DNA of 64,000 nt from Fischerella sp. JS2 (GTDB lineage: Bacteria; Cyanobacteriota; Cyanobacteriia; Cyanobacteriales; Nostocaceae). Shown in pieces: positions 47,521 to 58,242 of this stretch (the first letter of the stretch is position 1; each line of letters opens with the position of its first letter). Position numbers and translations under genes: made by a program. The stretch is taken from assembly GCF_032393985.1 (NCBI RefSeq), contig NZ_CP135918.1:1798001-1862000 (forward strand). The letters run 5' to 3'. The notes under the pieces were generated by a model. It had not been told where the DNA came from and searched no databases. It saw nothing but the letters and a program-made list of their open reading frames with translations.

Positions 47521-48078
47521 TTACTGCTGAATACGTAACTGAGATGGAGCTGTTTGTATCCGTGAGGGGTTAATTAGCCTTTGCTGGATGATAACATTCC
47601 TTAGTTGCCAATCAACTAAATTAATACCTTGCTGATTTCCTAAAGTACTATATATATTCTTGGCTGCTGTGAGATTAGAAGATGCATCTTCTAGCCTACC
47701 AGTTTCGGTGAATACTTGCCCTAATCCACTTAGAGCGATCGCTTGCCCCTGTCTATCTCCATTTTGCTTTGCTATTTCCAGCCCCTGAGATAAACGCTGT
47801 TGAGCTAAATCGTAATTTTTTTCTAGTCTGTAAGCATCACCTAAGATAAGGTAATCATCAACTGTAGCTTGTCCTAATTTTATCAGTCCCTCAATTTTTT
47901 CAATTACCGCACGCTGACCACTACCAATATGACTACCCTTGTACCTAGACCCACAAGGACGAACACAGTTTCCAAACCTTGACTGTGCTTGAACTGTGTA
48001 AGTATCATTTGCAACTATGGTAGATATCAATATTAAACTTAAACCAGTTGTAGTGAAGTTTTTAAGATGCACCGACAT
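47521..48078 (-). CDS. secreted TPR-repeat protein
   Basis: 185 residues with a signal-like N-terminus (LKNFTTTGLSLILISTIVA) and two to three TPR units (KLGQATVDDYLILGDAYRLEK..., LAQQRLSQGLEIAKQNGDRQ, AIALSGLGQVFTETGRLEDA). Typical of CHAT/TPR accessory proteins, probably a periplasmic scaffold. A pair of Cys residues (NCVRPCG) follows the signal. Partner unknown. Confidence 0.75.
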   Translation of the reverse strand: MSVHLKNFTTTGLSLILISTIVANDTYTVQAQSRFGNCVRPCGSRYKGSHIGSGQRAVIEKIEGLIKLGQATVDDYLILGDAYRLEKNYDLAQQRLSQGLEIAKQNGDRQGQAIALSGLGQVFTETGRLEDASSNLTAAKNIYSTLGNQQGINLVDWQLRNVIIQQRLINPSRIQTAPSQLRIQQ

Positions 48079-48235
48079 ATCTCCTATATATAGAAGTAGT
48101 CTTTATTCTTGACAGAACAACTTTATTTTCCTGATAAATCTTTGCTTTTTATTGTACAAACTTAAATTTATCTAAGGTATTACCCTAGAGGGTACTTTTT
48201 TGTAAATATTATTATATTTCAAGCAAAAAAAATTA

Positions 48236-50341
48236 TCAATATTTTAAGCGTTGTTTTGCTAACTTCAGCCATTCTTTGTCATCTGGATGGTTAGGATCTG
48301 CAAACTGTAAGCATTTTTCCCATTCTGCTTTTGACTTATTTTTTTGATTGCTTGCTTCTAAAACCTGTGCCAATAGACAATATGCTGAACCTCTTTGATT
48401 ATCTAAATTAATAGCTTGATTAAGAGCCTTTTTAGCCTCAGAATAACGTTTCAGTTCAAAGTACGCCCAGCCTAAATTCTTGAATATAACGTACTCCACA
48501 TTCTTGTATGCAGATAAATCTTCTACATCTAAGTTATTTTTTACAGGTATTTGCAAAGCTTGATTAAGGAGTTTAACTGCTGTGAGATAGTCTTTTCTCT
48601 GAGTAATATACAATCGAGCTAAGTTGTTATAAGCTGGAGCAAAATTTTTATTTTTCAAAATAGCATATTCATAATTAGCACTAGCATTATTAAAATCTTG
48701 TAATTTTTCGTAAGCTAATCCTTGATTATATAAGGCTGGGACGTAATCTGGTTTTAGTATTAGTGCTAGTTCATAGTCCTGTATAGCACTTTGAATTTGA
48801 TTGTTTTCATATTTTGCAAATCCACGATTGTTGAAAAAGATAGCTAGCCAAGGTAACAAAACTGTAAAAATAAAAGCTAATAAGACAAACATACTAGATA
48901 GGACAAAACCAAAACGGATTGTCTGTTTTGCTTTACTCTGAGCTTGATGCAATATTTGATTTGCTTTTTCTGTTGCCTCCTTTTGTATTTCCAAGGCTAC
49001 TTTGATATCTCTTTTCTCCACATCCTGACTAGCGGCTAAATACTGATAATCCAAATCACTTAAACTCTTACCAACTGCCCAAGCTTGAGCATCCTGCAAA
49101 GCCTGTCCCCGCAATAGGCGTGACTCGTCCTGTCTTTGGGAAGCAACCCAAAAATTAAGTGTAACTGCATAGGGACGCAATTTTGCTAGTTCTTTTTCAC
49201 ACCATTCTTGGTTAAATATTTCTGCATAGATACGGTTAAATATTCGCAGCTTACCATCCCGCTTCACTACCAATCCCGTCAGCCGCAGTTCGGTTTGTTC
49301 AGCAGTTTCATCAGCAATTATTTCTCCCTGCTGCAAAATTTGCTGACACAATCCCAACAATCGCCCGGTACGCTGTTCACCACTCCGCATAATTCTGTCA
49401 CGGATAGTTCTTAAGTGTTCTGGTTCGTCCTGCGCTTCCCAATTTTTAATCATCCGTTCGCGGATCAGATTTTCTACCCAAACTGTAATCTCTAACTCTT
49501 CCCTCTCTTCACCTCCCCCTATCCCCTTGTCTTCCTTGTCTCCCTGTCCCCCTTCTTCCCATTTCCCCAGCCAACAACTTACACACCTTCTGCGTCAGAA
49601 ACGGCTGTCCCCTGTCCATTCGAGTACCGCCTTCAGCAACGCTTGGGGATTTCCCACAGTTGCCAAACCTTCCCCCAGTGGTTGCGCCTCTTCGAGTTGA
49701 AAACCTGTTAAATCAACAGCCCGGCCAATATTAAAAGGCGTGCGTCGCCTATCTTGAATTAAATCCCAAGGCGTAGACACGCCAATTAACGCAAAACTCA
49801 GCCGCTTATATGCCGGATAATCTGCCCGCCGATTGTAGCAATCTCGAATCACAGCAAAAAAGTCATCCAGATTAAATTGCAGACTCAAGATACTGTCAAT
49901 TTCATCAATAAAAATAACAATATTCTCAGTAATTCTTTTTAAAAGTACCGTTTCAAAAAACTTACTTAAATGCTGCACAGGCGAAAGTAAGCTGTTCTCA
50001 TACCACCAACTTTCTAAATCAAAATCGGTGTAAAGATTAAAACTTCCCACCAAACTATCAATCACTCCAGCATACCATTGCTCTGGGGTTATATCTGCTG
50101 TACCGATCGCAGTAATATCAACAGCAGCACAAGCAAATCCCTCTGCTTGCAATTGTTGCATCGTCTGCACCCGCAAGCTGGATTTGCCCATCTGGCGGGA
50201 GTTGAGGACGTAACAAAAATCTCCACCTTTCAAACCTGCGTAGAAATCTTGATCAGCTTGCCGTCTGACGTAGGTTGGGGCGTCAGTTGGGAGACTTCCC
50301 CCGACTTGATATTCATAGTTGGGACGAGGCGAAATACTCAT
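48236..50341 (-). pseudogene. AAA-like ATPase/TPR gene, broken by frameshifts
   Basis: Two ORFs, 49595-50341 (N-terminal) and 48236-49453 (C-terminal), form one former gene of the cyanobacterial AAA-like domain family. The first has SLPTDAPTYVRRQAD, Walker A NSRQMGKSSL and Walker B NIVIFIDEIDSI, then stops at EWTGDSRF. In another frame GGQPFLTQKVCKLL continues, so one G is missing in the run at about 49608-49612. A low-complexity ggagacaaggaagacaagg stretch (about 49500-49570) then shifts the frame again before WVENLIRERMIKNWEAQD and the C-terminal membrane helix and TPR repeats. Function is unknown; such ATPases resemble signalling STAND-type proteins. Confidence 0.8.
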
Positions 50342-50570
50342 AGATTAACTGCTAGACAGCGCTATTTCATCTTGAACGCAGAGCTTTGAGTTGAGATGAA
50401 GATTACTACAACATATATTCGGTTCATTACTGGCAGGAAATCACTAATACTTTCTTAAATAAATTCGCCATTAAAAAACCCGATTTCTCGGAGAAATCGG
50501 GTCAATTAGCCGTGAACTAAAGTTCCGGCTCAAATCTGAAACCCGCTTAAGCTGGTTAAAAAGTTTACAA

Positions 50571-50695
50571 TAGACCTCTTGCATGAATCATAAAAACCAC
50601 CCTCAATCCCCCCGTGAACCGGGGGAAGATTTAGTTTACTCTCCGTTCACGCTTAGGGTTGGGGTCGGGTAAACAATATTTGTGCAAGAGGTCTA
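50571..50695. repeat. 125-bp TIR-bearing miniature element
   Basis: Perfect 13-bp terminal inverted repeats TAGACCTCTTGCA / TGCAAGAGGTCTA enclose a non-coding interior with CCCCCCGTGAACCGGGGG hairpin. It lies between the alpha/beta hydrolase gene and the broken AAA gene. A half copy is at 51853-51924. Confidence 0.75.
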
Positions 50696-50735
50696 ATAGT
50701 CAGCCTTGAGCTGACTTAAACTATTAGCCCCAACT

Positions 50736-51656
50736 TTAGTTGAGGGCGCTATGTTGATTGAATAAAGAATGCTCTAACCACTCCACAATCTCTGAATTCA
50801 CCACATCCGGCACTTCATCATGGGGACAATGACCAGCACCAGGAATAGGAACGATTTTGATATTTTTACCATTTTCTTGCGCTTGCTCGTAAATTTTTGC
50901 ACCAGTAATGGGTGTCCAAGGATCGTCAGCACCCCAAATTACCAACATAGGATGGTTGACTTTCGGCAATAGTTCCGCCGGAGTCGGACCAGGAGGTGCG
51001 GTAAGAATAGATGCAAAGACTTTTTGCGCTCCTGGATCACATGAAGGTGTATGAAGCATATCTACCAATTCATCAGTAACAGCTTGGCGATCGCGATAAA
51101 CTTGGTAGAGAGTCCGGCGAATTTGGTGCTTTTGCCGAATCCGATTAAATACGAAATTCCCAGTAATTGGATGACCAACTAATTTATTAAAAGCAGACAT
51201 CACAACTCGTAGCGGTGGGTTCAATTCGTGGGGACGATGACTCAAACCCCCCGCAGAGTTAATCAATACCCCACCCGCAGCAATTTCTGGATGTTCGGCT
51301 AGTACCATCAAGCTTAAAAGTGCGCCAATAGAGTTACCAATAAATACGGCTGGTTCATTAATATGGGCTATCCAAAAATCTTTGAGTAATTCTACCCAGA
51401 CTTCCACTGTGTAATCAATAGGCGCTTTCTCTGAACCACCAAATCCCAATAAATCAAGGGCAAATACTTGGTAGCCAGCATCGGCTAAAACAGGGATATT
51501 TTTTCGCCAGTGACCAATACAAGCGCCAAAGCCGTGAACCAAAACCAAGGGCTTACCTGTACCCAGGACAGTGTACTGAATTTTGTAACCTTGCCAAGTC
51601 CAAACGTGTTTTTCAAAAGTGGCTGTTGTTGGTAGCTGCTGATTAATGACAGTCAT
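50736..51656 (-). CDS. alpha/beta hydrolase
   Basis: 306-residue alpha/beta-hydrolase. Oxyanion region VLVHGFGACIGHWRKN, nucleophile elbow GNSIGA (Ser), acid WGADDPWTP and His in PGAGHCPHDE form a standard triad. The sequence is similar in style to the cyanobacterial/plant pheophytinase-like group, but the substrate cannot be deduced. The ATG is at 51656. Confidence 0.88.
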   Translation of the reverse strand: MTVINQQLPTTATFEKHVWTWQGYKIQYTVLGTGKPLVLVHGFGACIGHWRKNIPVLADAGYQVFALDLLGFGGSEKAPIDYTVEVWVELLKDFWIAHINEPAVFIGNSIGALLSLMVLAEHPEIAAGGVLINSAGGLSHRPHELNPPLRVVMSAFNKLVGHPITGNFVFNRIRQKHQIRRTLYQVYRDRQAVTDELVDMLHTPSCDPGAQKVFASILTAPPGPTPAELLPKVNHPMLVIWGADDPWTPITGAKIYEQAQENGKNIKIVPIPGAGHCPHDEVPDVVNSEIVEWLEHSLFNQHSALN

Positions 51657-52415
51657 TGTTAAGATTCGTAAAGCATCTCTTTATATAGTAATTTTCTCAA
51701 ACTTATAAAGTTAAAGAAACTAAGGAGAATCGTGGAATAGCAGCAATCGATTCTAATTGGGTAGCTTCGAGATTTCAACCCGCCGTTTTGAGGGTGGCAA
51801 ATATTTGTATAATTCTTTCTCCTCTATTGGCTAGTTTTGCTCATTTCGTTGATGTATATTAACTCCCTCCCCTTATTAAGGGAAGGGTTGGGGTGGGGTT
51901 TTGAGGATTCATGCAGGAGGTCTAGTATTTTCAAAAGGGTGAATTGGGACAAAACTCTCAACACAACACAGGTTACTTTTTGACTCGATGACACAGCAGT
52001 ATTTGACGAAGAGCTAGAATGAAATTGTTAGTGACTATAGCAACTTAATTAAGCAAAAAGACATAAATAAATCATGTGATTAGTGTAGAGATGAATTTAG
52101 CTGACAAGCTTGCTATATGAATATTAATCCTATTCAAATCTCTCTCCACTCAATTAGGTACTTATTACATAGCTGCAAAACAGAGATGCTTTGCCACTAT
52201 CTAGACAGAAAATAACTGACAAATTTATTGTCTTTCACATTTTTATCTCAAAAATTGTGTGATTAAGGTGAAAAAAGCACGCCGAAAAAGAGTGTGCAGT
52301 AAGTAATTTAGCCTAAATCCAAGTTTTTTGTTTTTCTGTTCTCTGCTAACCATTCATGAGTCTATGACAGAGAAATCATAAAAAAATTAGCAAAGTTATG
52401 TAGAAAAATAAACTT
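51657..52415. other. intergenic region with half MITE
   Basis: 759 bp between divergent genes. The only structures seen are the partial element 51853-51924 (CCCTCCCCTTATTAAGGGAAGGG and a right end ATTCATGCAGGAGGTCTA). The 490 bp before the decarboxylase gene look AT-rich and otherwise empty; I could not place its promoter. Confidence 0.5.
51853..51924. repeat. partial copy of the TAGACCTC miniature element
   Basis: Ends in GATTCATGCAGGAGGTCTA, which matches (with one change) the reverse complement of the left end of the 50571-50695 element. No left terminal repeat is seen. Confidence 0.6.
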
Positions 52416-53558
52416 ATGTTTCCCCAATTAGTTGATACAAATACTTCAGTAAGTCTTAAACGACTACAGCAGTATATAGCTGAATGTGCAAAACTTTCTA
52501 TAGGTTATCCTGTTAACCTTAACTTCGATTACACTTTACTGCTGCCATTCTTTCAATACAATCTTAATAATGTAGGTGATCCATTTATTGAGGGTAATTT
52601 TGCTCTTCATTCTAAAGAATTTGAGCGACAATCTCTTCATTGGTTTGCCCAACTTTATGAATTAGAAGAATATTGGGGATATCTTACCAGTGGTGGTACA
52701 GAAGGCAATCTCTACGGTATGTTCTTGGGTAGAGAACTCTACTCTGATGCGATTCTTTATTCTTCTGGTGATACTCACTATTCGGTTGCTAAGGCAGCAC
52801 GTTTATTGAAATTACCTCATGTTGTGATTAGTTCACAATTCAATGGTGAAATCAATTATGAACATCTAGAGTATGAGCTATCAAAGCGAAAACAACAAAG
52901 TGCCATCATCAATATAAATTTAGGCACTACTATGAAAGGAGCAGTAGATAATATAGAGCGAATTATTGAGATCACACAAAAGTTAGGAATTCGCTTTTAC
53001 ATTCACTGTGATGGCGCACTCGGAGGAATGTTACTTCCTTTTATTAAGGAAGCACCAAAAATTAGTTTTCGAGACTATCCCATTGGAAGTATTTCGGTTA
53101 GTGGCCACAAGTTTATCGGTTCTCCGATCGCTTACGGAATTGTTCTTACCCGTCAACCCTATGTCAAAAAAATTGAGACAAGTGTTGAATATATTGGCAG
53201 TAAAGACATGACTATTTTGGGTTCACGTAGCGGACTCGCTGCTTTACTTTTGTGGTATGCTATCCAGACGAGAAGTCAGTACTTCCACAGGGAGGTTGCT
53301 ACCTGCTTGCAAAATGCGCGCTATTTACGCGATCGCCTCTTGGAAATCAATTACCATCCTTTACTTAATAACTTTTCAACTACAGTCGTTTTTGACAAAC
53401 CTGGAAGCGAGTTGTGCCGCAAGTGGCAATTAGCCACAGAGGGAAATCTTGCCCATGTCGTCGTTATGCAGCACATTTCTACTCAAAAAATTGACCAGTT
53501 TATAGACAATTTATTAGTTAAGAATAAACTGCCTTCTTTCTCAACCTCTTGCTTGTAA
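52416..53558 (+). CDS. histidine-decarboxylase-like PLP enzyme
   Basis: 380-residue group II PLP-dependent decarboxylase similar to bacterial histidine decarboxylase: GYLTSGGTEGNLYGMFLGRE, INLGTTMKGAVD, HCDGALGGMLLPF, and the PLP-lysine in SVSGHKFIGSP (Lys near 232). Decarboxylation of histidine gives histamine; the family also holds serine and other amino acid decarboxylases, so substrate is tentative. It stands alone, after a 759-bp gap. Codon style is similar to its surroundings; a role in a siderophore or amine pathway has no support here. Confidence 0.85.
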   Translation: MFPQLVDTNTSVSLKRLQQYIAECAKLSIGYPVNLNFDYTLLLPFFQYNLNNVGDPFIEGNFALHSKEFERQSLHWFAQLYELEEYWGYLTSGGTEGNLYGMFLGRELYSDAILYSSGDTHYSVAKAARLLKLPHVVISSQFNGEINYEHLEYELSKRKQQSAIININLGTTMKGAVDNIERIIEITQKLGIRFYIHCDGALGGMLLPFIKEAPKISFRDYPIGSISVSGHKFIGSPIAYGIVLTRQPYVKKIETSVEYIGSKDMTILGSRSGLAALLLWYAIQTRSQYFHREVATCLQNARYLRDRLLEINYHPLLNNFSTTVVFDKPGSELCRKWQLATEGNLAHVVVMQHISTQKIDQFIDNLLVKNKLPSFSTSCL

Positions 53559-53588
53559 ATCTCATTTGATTTATAAAAGTCTTAATTT

Positions 53589-55148
53589 TTAATTTTTGAA
53601 TGTTGTATTACAGTATGGGTGAGTTAACTGTGCATTGTCTACAGTAGCATTACCACCATCTGCTCTTCTTTGAATGTGATCTATAGAGATGGAGTGACTG
53701 TGCAGATAACCACCACATATTTTGCATCGGGGAACTTTGGGTAAAGCATCTCTGATAAAAGCTGCGGTTTTTGTCTCTCCTGAAAACTTTTTACCTTGAG
53801 AATCACTTGTATTAGCTTTAATTTTTGTTTTTAATGTGCCAAATTTTTTCTCAGCTACTATTTCCTTGATAATATTTTTCTTATCTACACCATTCAATAA
53901 TTTGTTGATGATTTCTAAGTAAAATTGTTTAACTTTTTCATGTGCTTCTAGAGCCTTACTCTTCCTGACAATTTCAGGAATCATATCATCCTGCCAAATA
54001 ACCCATTCAAAATCTTTCCTGACTTCTGTAAATTTAGAAAAATATTTATTTCTTTCTAAATGTAATATTAAGCTAACTACACCATAAAAAGAGCCAATTT
54101 TAGGTTTGCCCAAATTTGTGTAGAAATATACTATTGGATGAAGACCAAGAGATGAAGGATCATTGGAATTTATTCTTCGAGCTAACTTGACACAATTTTT
54201 CAGCAATTGTATCGTTTTTTCTCCTATCAAATCTTCTCCTAAGCCTTTATCTTCTTGTATATTATTGACAAGATTGACAAACTCTAAAATAAGTTCTAGT
54301 TTTTCTGAAGGTGGTAAATTTCCTACTATTGGAACATCTAGAGTTTTAATAGGATTTTTTAATTTAGGCTCAAAAATAAGTTTATGTATTTCTTGAGCTA
54401 GTTTTTCGACTTCATCCTGCTTTTCTTGGGAAAAATCTGACCAGTATTTATGTCCGCTACCACTTCTCATAATTGCACGAGCAGCAATACCATTAGGCGT
54501 TTTCCGGGCTTTTAGCAAGCGAATCTCAGTTTCACCGATAGGTGTAGCTTTTTGATTAATTTTGAAAAAAGAGTCCTCTGCTTTAGCCGCATCACCTTCA
54601 AGCCATTGAAGTTGGATACCCAAAGCACCCAGATTTCTTGCTCTATCAAGCATTTTTATATCTAACTGTCCCTGCTTCTGGGTTAATGATTGATAATCCT
54701 TATAAGAACCAATTTTTGATTTAATTAATTTTCTTGTTTCTTGAGCAGCATTTTCTGCTCTTCTGTGATGTCTCCATCATAGAATTCTTTAGAAATCTTG
54801 CCATCACCATAGTCATCATTTATCCAGGCTATTGAAGAACTAAGCCGATGCGAGCCATCAATTACGAAATAGTAACTACTAGAACTTCTCCAAAGAATAA
54901 CTGCTGGGATCAAATCCCATCTAAAAACTTTCGATAAAACCACAAATTTTCTCAGTATCCCATTCATTAGTTTCTCTTTGAAAATCAGGTTTGCGTAAAA
55001 ATGGATAGAAAAAAGAATTTGGTTCTAAATCACGAACCGATATCATAGGAATATTTCTTCCTATGTTTTGGCTTTGCTGTCCTTGGACTTCAAATGCTTC
55101 TCTTGGTATCAGTGCATCTAGGCTAACTTGTGGACTGTCTTTTGGCAT
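53589..55148 (-). pseudogene. ParB/DUF262-like plus HNH nuclease gene with three frameshifts
   Basis: Three ORFs, 54921-55148, 54725-54967 and an upstream-extended 53589-54653, make one former protein of about 515 residues. N-terminal part: FLRKPDFQRETNEWDTEKI and FVIDGSHRLSSSIAW, the DUF262/DGQHR-like catalytic or binding pattern. A helical middle region follows. C-terminal HNH nuclease: CKICGG, SIDHIQRRADGG, LTHPYCN. The breaks lie near 54931-54935 (T6 to T5), 54917-54919 (G4 to G3) and 54757-54760 (A5 to A4), each a lost base in a homopolymer. Such nucleases are often anti-phage or modification-dependent. Either decay or sequencing error. Confidence 0.8.
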
Positions 55149-55562
55149 GGTCTCTACTTTTCTGGACTTTTGGAATTAAAATATAAATTTAGTGTTTAAT
55201 AATACAAGACACTTCTAAGTAAAGCAATAATAATTTCACTCTTTCACTTTCTTGAATAAATGAAATATCCAACCTATTAGAAAATAGAGAATCACTAGTG
55301 ATCTCATGTCCGGATGAACACTTGTAAAAAAACGAAGAACCTCACCCCAACCCTCTCCTTGCTAAGGAGAGGGTGCTGAAGGCGGGTGAGGTAATGCAGA
55401 AATTAGTAAGTAATTAGCCGAACTTGATATGAATGATTATAACTAAATAATTGCTTGATATCAGCAGGTAAGGCATCAATAATTTCAACGACAGTAACTT
55501 TTTAGTTAAGCAACGACTACTTAGAAGTTGCTCAACAAATTAGTGTCAAGATTAATGTCGGA
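55149..55562. other. intergenic region with MITE copy 2
   Basis: 414 bp between the broken HNH gene and ureC. Contains the 127-bp element and AT-rich sequence; no gene seen. Confidence 0.6.
55304..55430. repeat. 127-bp MITE-like element, copy 2
   Basis: Identical to 23617-23743 over the full 127 bp as read. The flanks differ, which fixes the boundaries: CTAGTGATC on the left and GAATGATT on the right here, versus ACAAATTATA and TAGTCC in copy 1. Confidence 0.85.
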
Positions 55563-57305
55563 TCAAAACAAAAAATAACGCTGTGCCATTGGTAGAACCG
55601 TTGCTGGTTCACAAGTTAACAACTCTCCATTTGCCCTAACTTCGTAAGTTTCTGCATCTACTTCCATACGTGGTAGTGCATCATTCAACTTCATATCCTG
55701 CTTACTTAACTGTCGCGTCCCAGAAACTGCAACTGCTTGCTTTTGCAACTTCAACTGATTAGGAATATCGCTTTCTAACGCTGCTTGGGAGATAAAAGTT
55801 AATGATGTCGCGTGACGCGCACCTGCAAAACTGCCAAACATTGGACGCATATGTACAGGCTGGGGTGTGGGAATACTGGCGTTAGCGTCTCCCATCTGCG
55901 ACCATGCAATCATGCCACCTTTAATTACTATTTCTGGTTTCACACCAAAAAATGCTGGACGCCACAAACATAAATCTGCAAGTTTACCCTCTTCCACTGA
56001 ACCTACATACAGTGAAATTCCATGCGTAATTGCTGGGTTTATGGTGTATTTTGCCACATAGCGTTTTGCCCTGAAGTTATCATTCTGAACCCCCCCTGTT
56101 TCCCCCCCTTGGTAAGGGGGGGATGAAAGGGGGGATAAAAATCCGCGTTGCACTTTCATTTTATGTGCTGTCTGCCAAGTACGAATTATGACTTCCCCAA
56201 CTCTGCCCATTGCTTGGGAGTCAGAAGAAATCATGCTAAATGCGCCCAAGTCGTGCAAAATGTCTTCAGCAGCGATGGTTTCCCGACGGATGCGTGACTC
56301 AGCAAATGCCACGTCTTCAGCAATTCCTGGATCGAGGTGATGACAAACCATCAACATATCCAAGTGTTCATCAAGAGTGTTAACGGTATAAGGACGGGTG
56401 GGGTTAGTGGAGGATGGTAAAACATTTGTCTCACCGCAGACTTTGATGATATCCGGCGCGTGTCCACCACCTGCGCCTTCGGTGTGATAGGTGTGGATGA
56501 CACGATTTTTAAAAGCGGCGATTGTATCTTCTACAAATCCTGCTTCATTGAGAGTGTCAGTGTGAATCGCTACCTGCACGTCGTAATCATCAGCAACACT
56601 GAGGCAAGTATCAATCGTTGCTGGGGTTGTTCCCCAGTCTTCATGGAGTTTTAGCCCTATTGCACCAGCTAAAATTTGTTCTACAAGTCCTTGGGGTTGA
56701 CTGGTGTTACCTTTACCTAAAAATCCCAAGTTTACGGGGAAGGCATCAGCAGCTTGCAGCATGCGGTAAATATTCCAAGCTCCGGGTGTGCAGGTAGTAG
56801 CATTTGTACCAGTAGCTGGTCCAGTACCGCCACCAATCATTGTAGTAATTCCGGAAGCGATCGCAACCTCAATTTGTTGGGGACAAATAAAATGAATATG
56901 GGCATCAATTCCGCCGGCGGTGAGAATCATGCCTTCGCCAGCAACAGCTTCTGTACCAGGACCGATAATAATATCTATACTGTCTTGAATGTAGGGATTT
57001 CCAGCTTTACCAATTTTAAATATTTTGCCGTCTTTAATGCCAATATCTGCTTTGACAATACCCCACCAATCGAGAATTAATGCATTAGTAATTACCATAT
57101 CAACAGCACCATCAGCGTTGGAGACTGGGGATTGTCCCATACCATCACGGATAACTTTACCCCCGCCGAATTTTACTTCATCGCCGTAGGTAGTGAAGTC
57201 TTGTTCGACTTCGATAAACAATTCTGTGTCGGCTAGGCGGATGCGATCGCCTACTGTGGGGCCATAGGTTTCCGCATAAGCGCGACGATCCATTCTGTAA
57301 GGCAT
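55563..57305 (-). CDS. ureC: urease subunit alpha
   Basis: Catalytic subunit of Ni-dependent urease, hydrolysing urea to ammonia and carbon dioxide. 580 residues. All active-site elements are visible: HIHF (nickel His pair), the carbamylated Lys in [31 protein letters not shown], flap His CHHLD and Asp in [12 protein letters not shown]. Around residues 388-406 a GC-rich palindrome adds [19 protein letters not shown] in a surface loop where typical UreC has a shorter loop; total length exceeds the usual 567-572. The frame is open to 57407, but the ATG at 57305 ([10 protein letters not shown]) is natural. It is last in ureD-A-B-C order. ureE, F and G are not in the window. Confidence 0.95.
   Translation of the reverse strand: MPYRMDRRAYAETYGPTVGDRIRLADTELFIEVEQDFTTYGDEVKFGGGKVIRDGMGQSPVSNADGAVDMVITNALILDWWGIVKADIGIKDGKIFKIGKAGNPYIQDSIDIIIGPGTEAVAGEGMILTAGGIDAHIHFICPQQIEVAIASGITTMIGGGTGPATGTNATTCTPGAWNIYRMLQAADAFPVNLGFLGKGNTSQPQGLVEQILAGAIGLKLHEDWGTTPATIDTCLSVADDYDVQVAIHTDTLNEAGFVEDTIAAFKNRVIHTYHTEGAGGGHAPDIIKVCGETNVLPSSTNPTRPYTVNTLDEHLDMLMVCHHLDPGIAEDVAFAESRIRRETIAAEDILHDLGAFSMISSDSQAMGRVGEVIIRTWQTAHKMKVQRGFLSPLSSPPYQGGETGGVQNDNFRAKRYVAKYTINPAITHGISLYVGSVEEGKLADLCLWRPAFFGVKPEIVIKGGMIAWSQMGDANASIPTPQPVHMRPMFGSFAGARHATSLTFISQAALESDIPNQLKLQKQAVAVSGTRQLSKQDMKLNDALPRMEVDAETYEVRANGELLTCEPATVLPMAQRYFLF
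56085..56140. repeat. GC-rich palindrome inserted in frame in ureC
   Basis: CCCCCCCTTGGTAAGGGGGG with AACCCCCCC and AAGGGGGGA flanks. Similar to the uvrA insertion at 45790-45841, and in frame. Confidence 0.8.
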
Positions 57306-57339
57306 AATACATTCTTTCAAACTGAGTTTAGAATCGAGT

Positions 57340-57465
57340 TTAAACGCAAAGGGGCGCAAAGATAAGCGCAAAGGTTCGCAGAGGATAGATGAGGGGGTAG
57401 CAAACAAATCCTAACTCTGCGTACCTCCGCGTTTACCTCAGCGTTCCTCTGCGTTAAAGAATAAA
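57340..57465. repeat. dispersed repeat between ureB and ureC
   Basis: The 183-bp gap between ureC and ureB is filled by GCGCAAAGATAAGCGCAAAGG and CCTCTGCGTTAAAG-type strings, a family of complementary AACGCAGAGG / CCTCTGCGTT repeats common in Nostocales. No gene. Probably transcribed inside the urease operon. Confidence 0.6.
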
Positions 57466-57488
57466 TATAAGGAATGCGCATAATTATC

Positions 57489-57797
57489 TCAGAGGTTTCC
57501 GTTAATTCTGCTATTAAATCCGTAAACTTGGCGTGTACCAGCAAGGGGAACTAGGGTGATTTCTTTTTCATCCCCTGGTTCAAATCTAACTGCTGTTCCG
57601 GCGGGAATATCGAGGCGCATTCCTCGTGCTTGTTTTCGATCAAAGTTTAAGGCGCTATTGACTTCAAAAAAGTGGAAGTGGGAACCGACTTGAATAGGGC
57701 GATCGCCTGTATTTGACACTCGTAATTTTACTGTCGGACGCCCTGCGTTGAGTTCTATTTCGCCTTGTGGTGTAATTATTTCTCCGGGAATCATCAT
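57489..57797 (-). CDS. ureB: urease subunit beta
   Basis: Structural subunit of the urease trimer, 102 residues. Features: [41 protein letters not shown] and [17 protein letters not shown], all typical. Two ATG codons are adjacent; the first is used. Lies 31 bp downstream of ureA. Confidence 0.95.
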   Translation of the reverse strand: MMIPGEIITPQGEIELNAGRPTVKLRVSNTGDRPIQVGSHFHFFEVNSALNFDRKQARGMRLDIPAGTAVRFEPGDEKEITLVPLAGTRQVYGFNSRINGNL

Positions 57798-57828
57798 GCT
57801 TAACCTAAAACCTAAAATTCAAAATTCT

Positions 57829-58131
57829 TTACCTGATGGGATTATGCACTGTCACTAACTTTGTCCCATCAGGAAAAGTTGCTTCCACCTGCACTTCATG
57901 AATCATCTGTGGTACTCCTTCCATGACATCATCCCGTGTCAATAAGGTAGTACCATAACTCATCAACTCAGCAACTGTCCTCCCATCTCTCGCACCTTCC
58001 AAAATTGCGGCCGAAATATAGGCAACAGCTTCTGGATGATTCAACTTCAAACCCCTGTCCTTACGTCTTTCTGCTAATAAAGCAGCAGTGAAAATCAGTA
58101 ACTTGTCTTTTTCCTGCGGCGTCAGTTGCAC
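57829..58131 (-). CDS. ureA: urease subunit gamma
   Basis: Small structural subunit, 100 residues, with the classic [40 protein letters not shown] and [21 protein letters not shown]. It starts at a GTG (58131) with GGAGG about 7 nt upstream. Lies 111 bp downstream of ureD, with a dispersed palindrome (about 58155-58230) in that gap. Confidence 0.95.
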   Translation of the reverse strand: MQLTPQEKDKLLIFTAALLAERRKDRGLKLNHPEAVAYISAAILEGARDGRTVAELMSYGTTLLTRDDVMEGVPQMIHEVQVEATFPDGTKLVTVHNPIR

Positions 58132-58242
58132 TTTTTACCTCCCTTCTTGGCGTCTACTCTACCCCACGGGAACGCCTTACAGCGTACGAGAAGCCACTAC
58201 TTTCGGAAGCCACTCTGTGTCTACGTGTCTAAGGCGGTTCGT

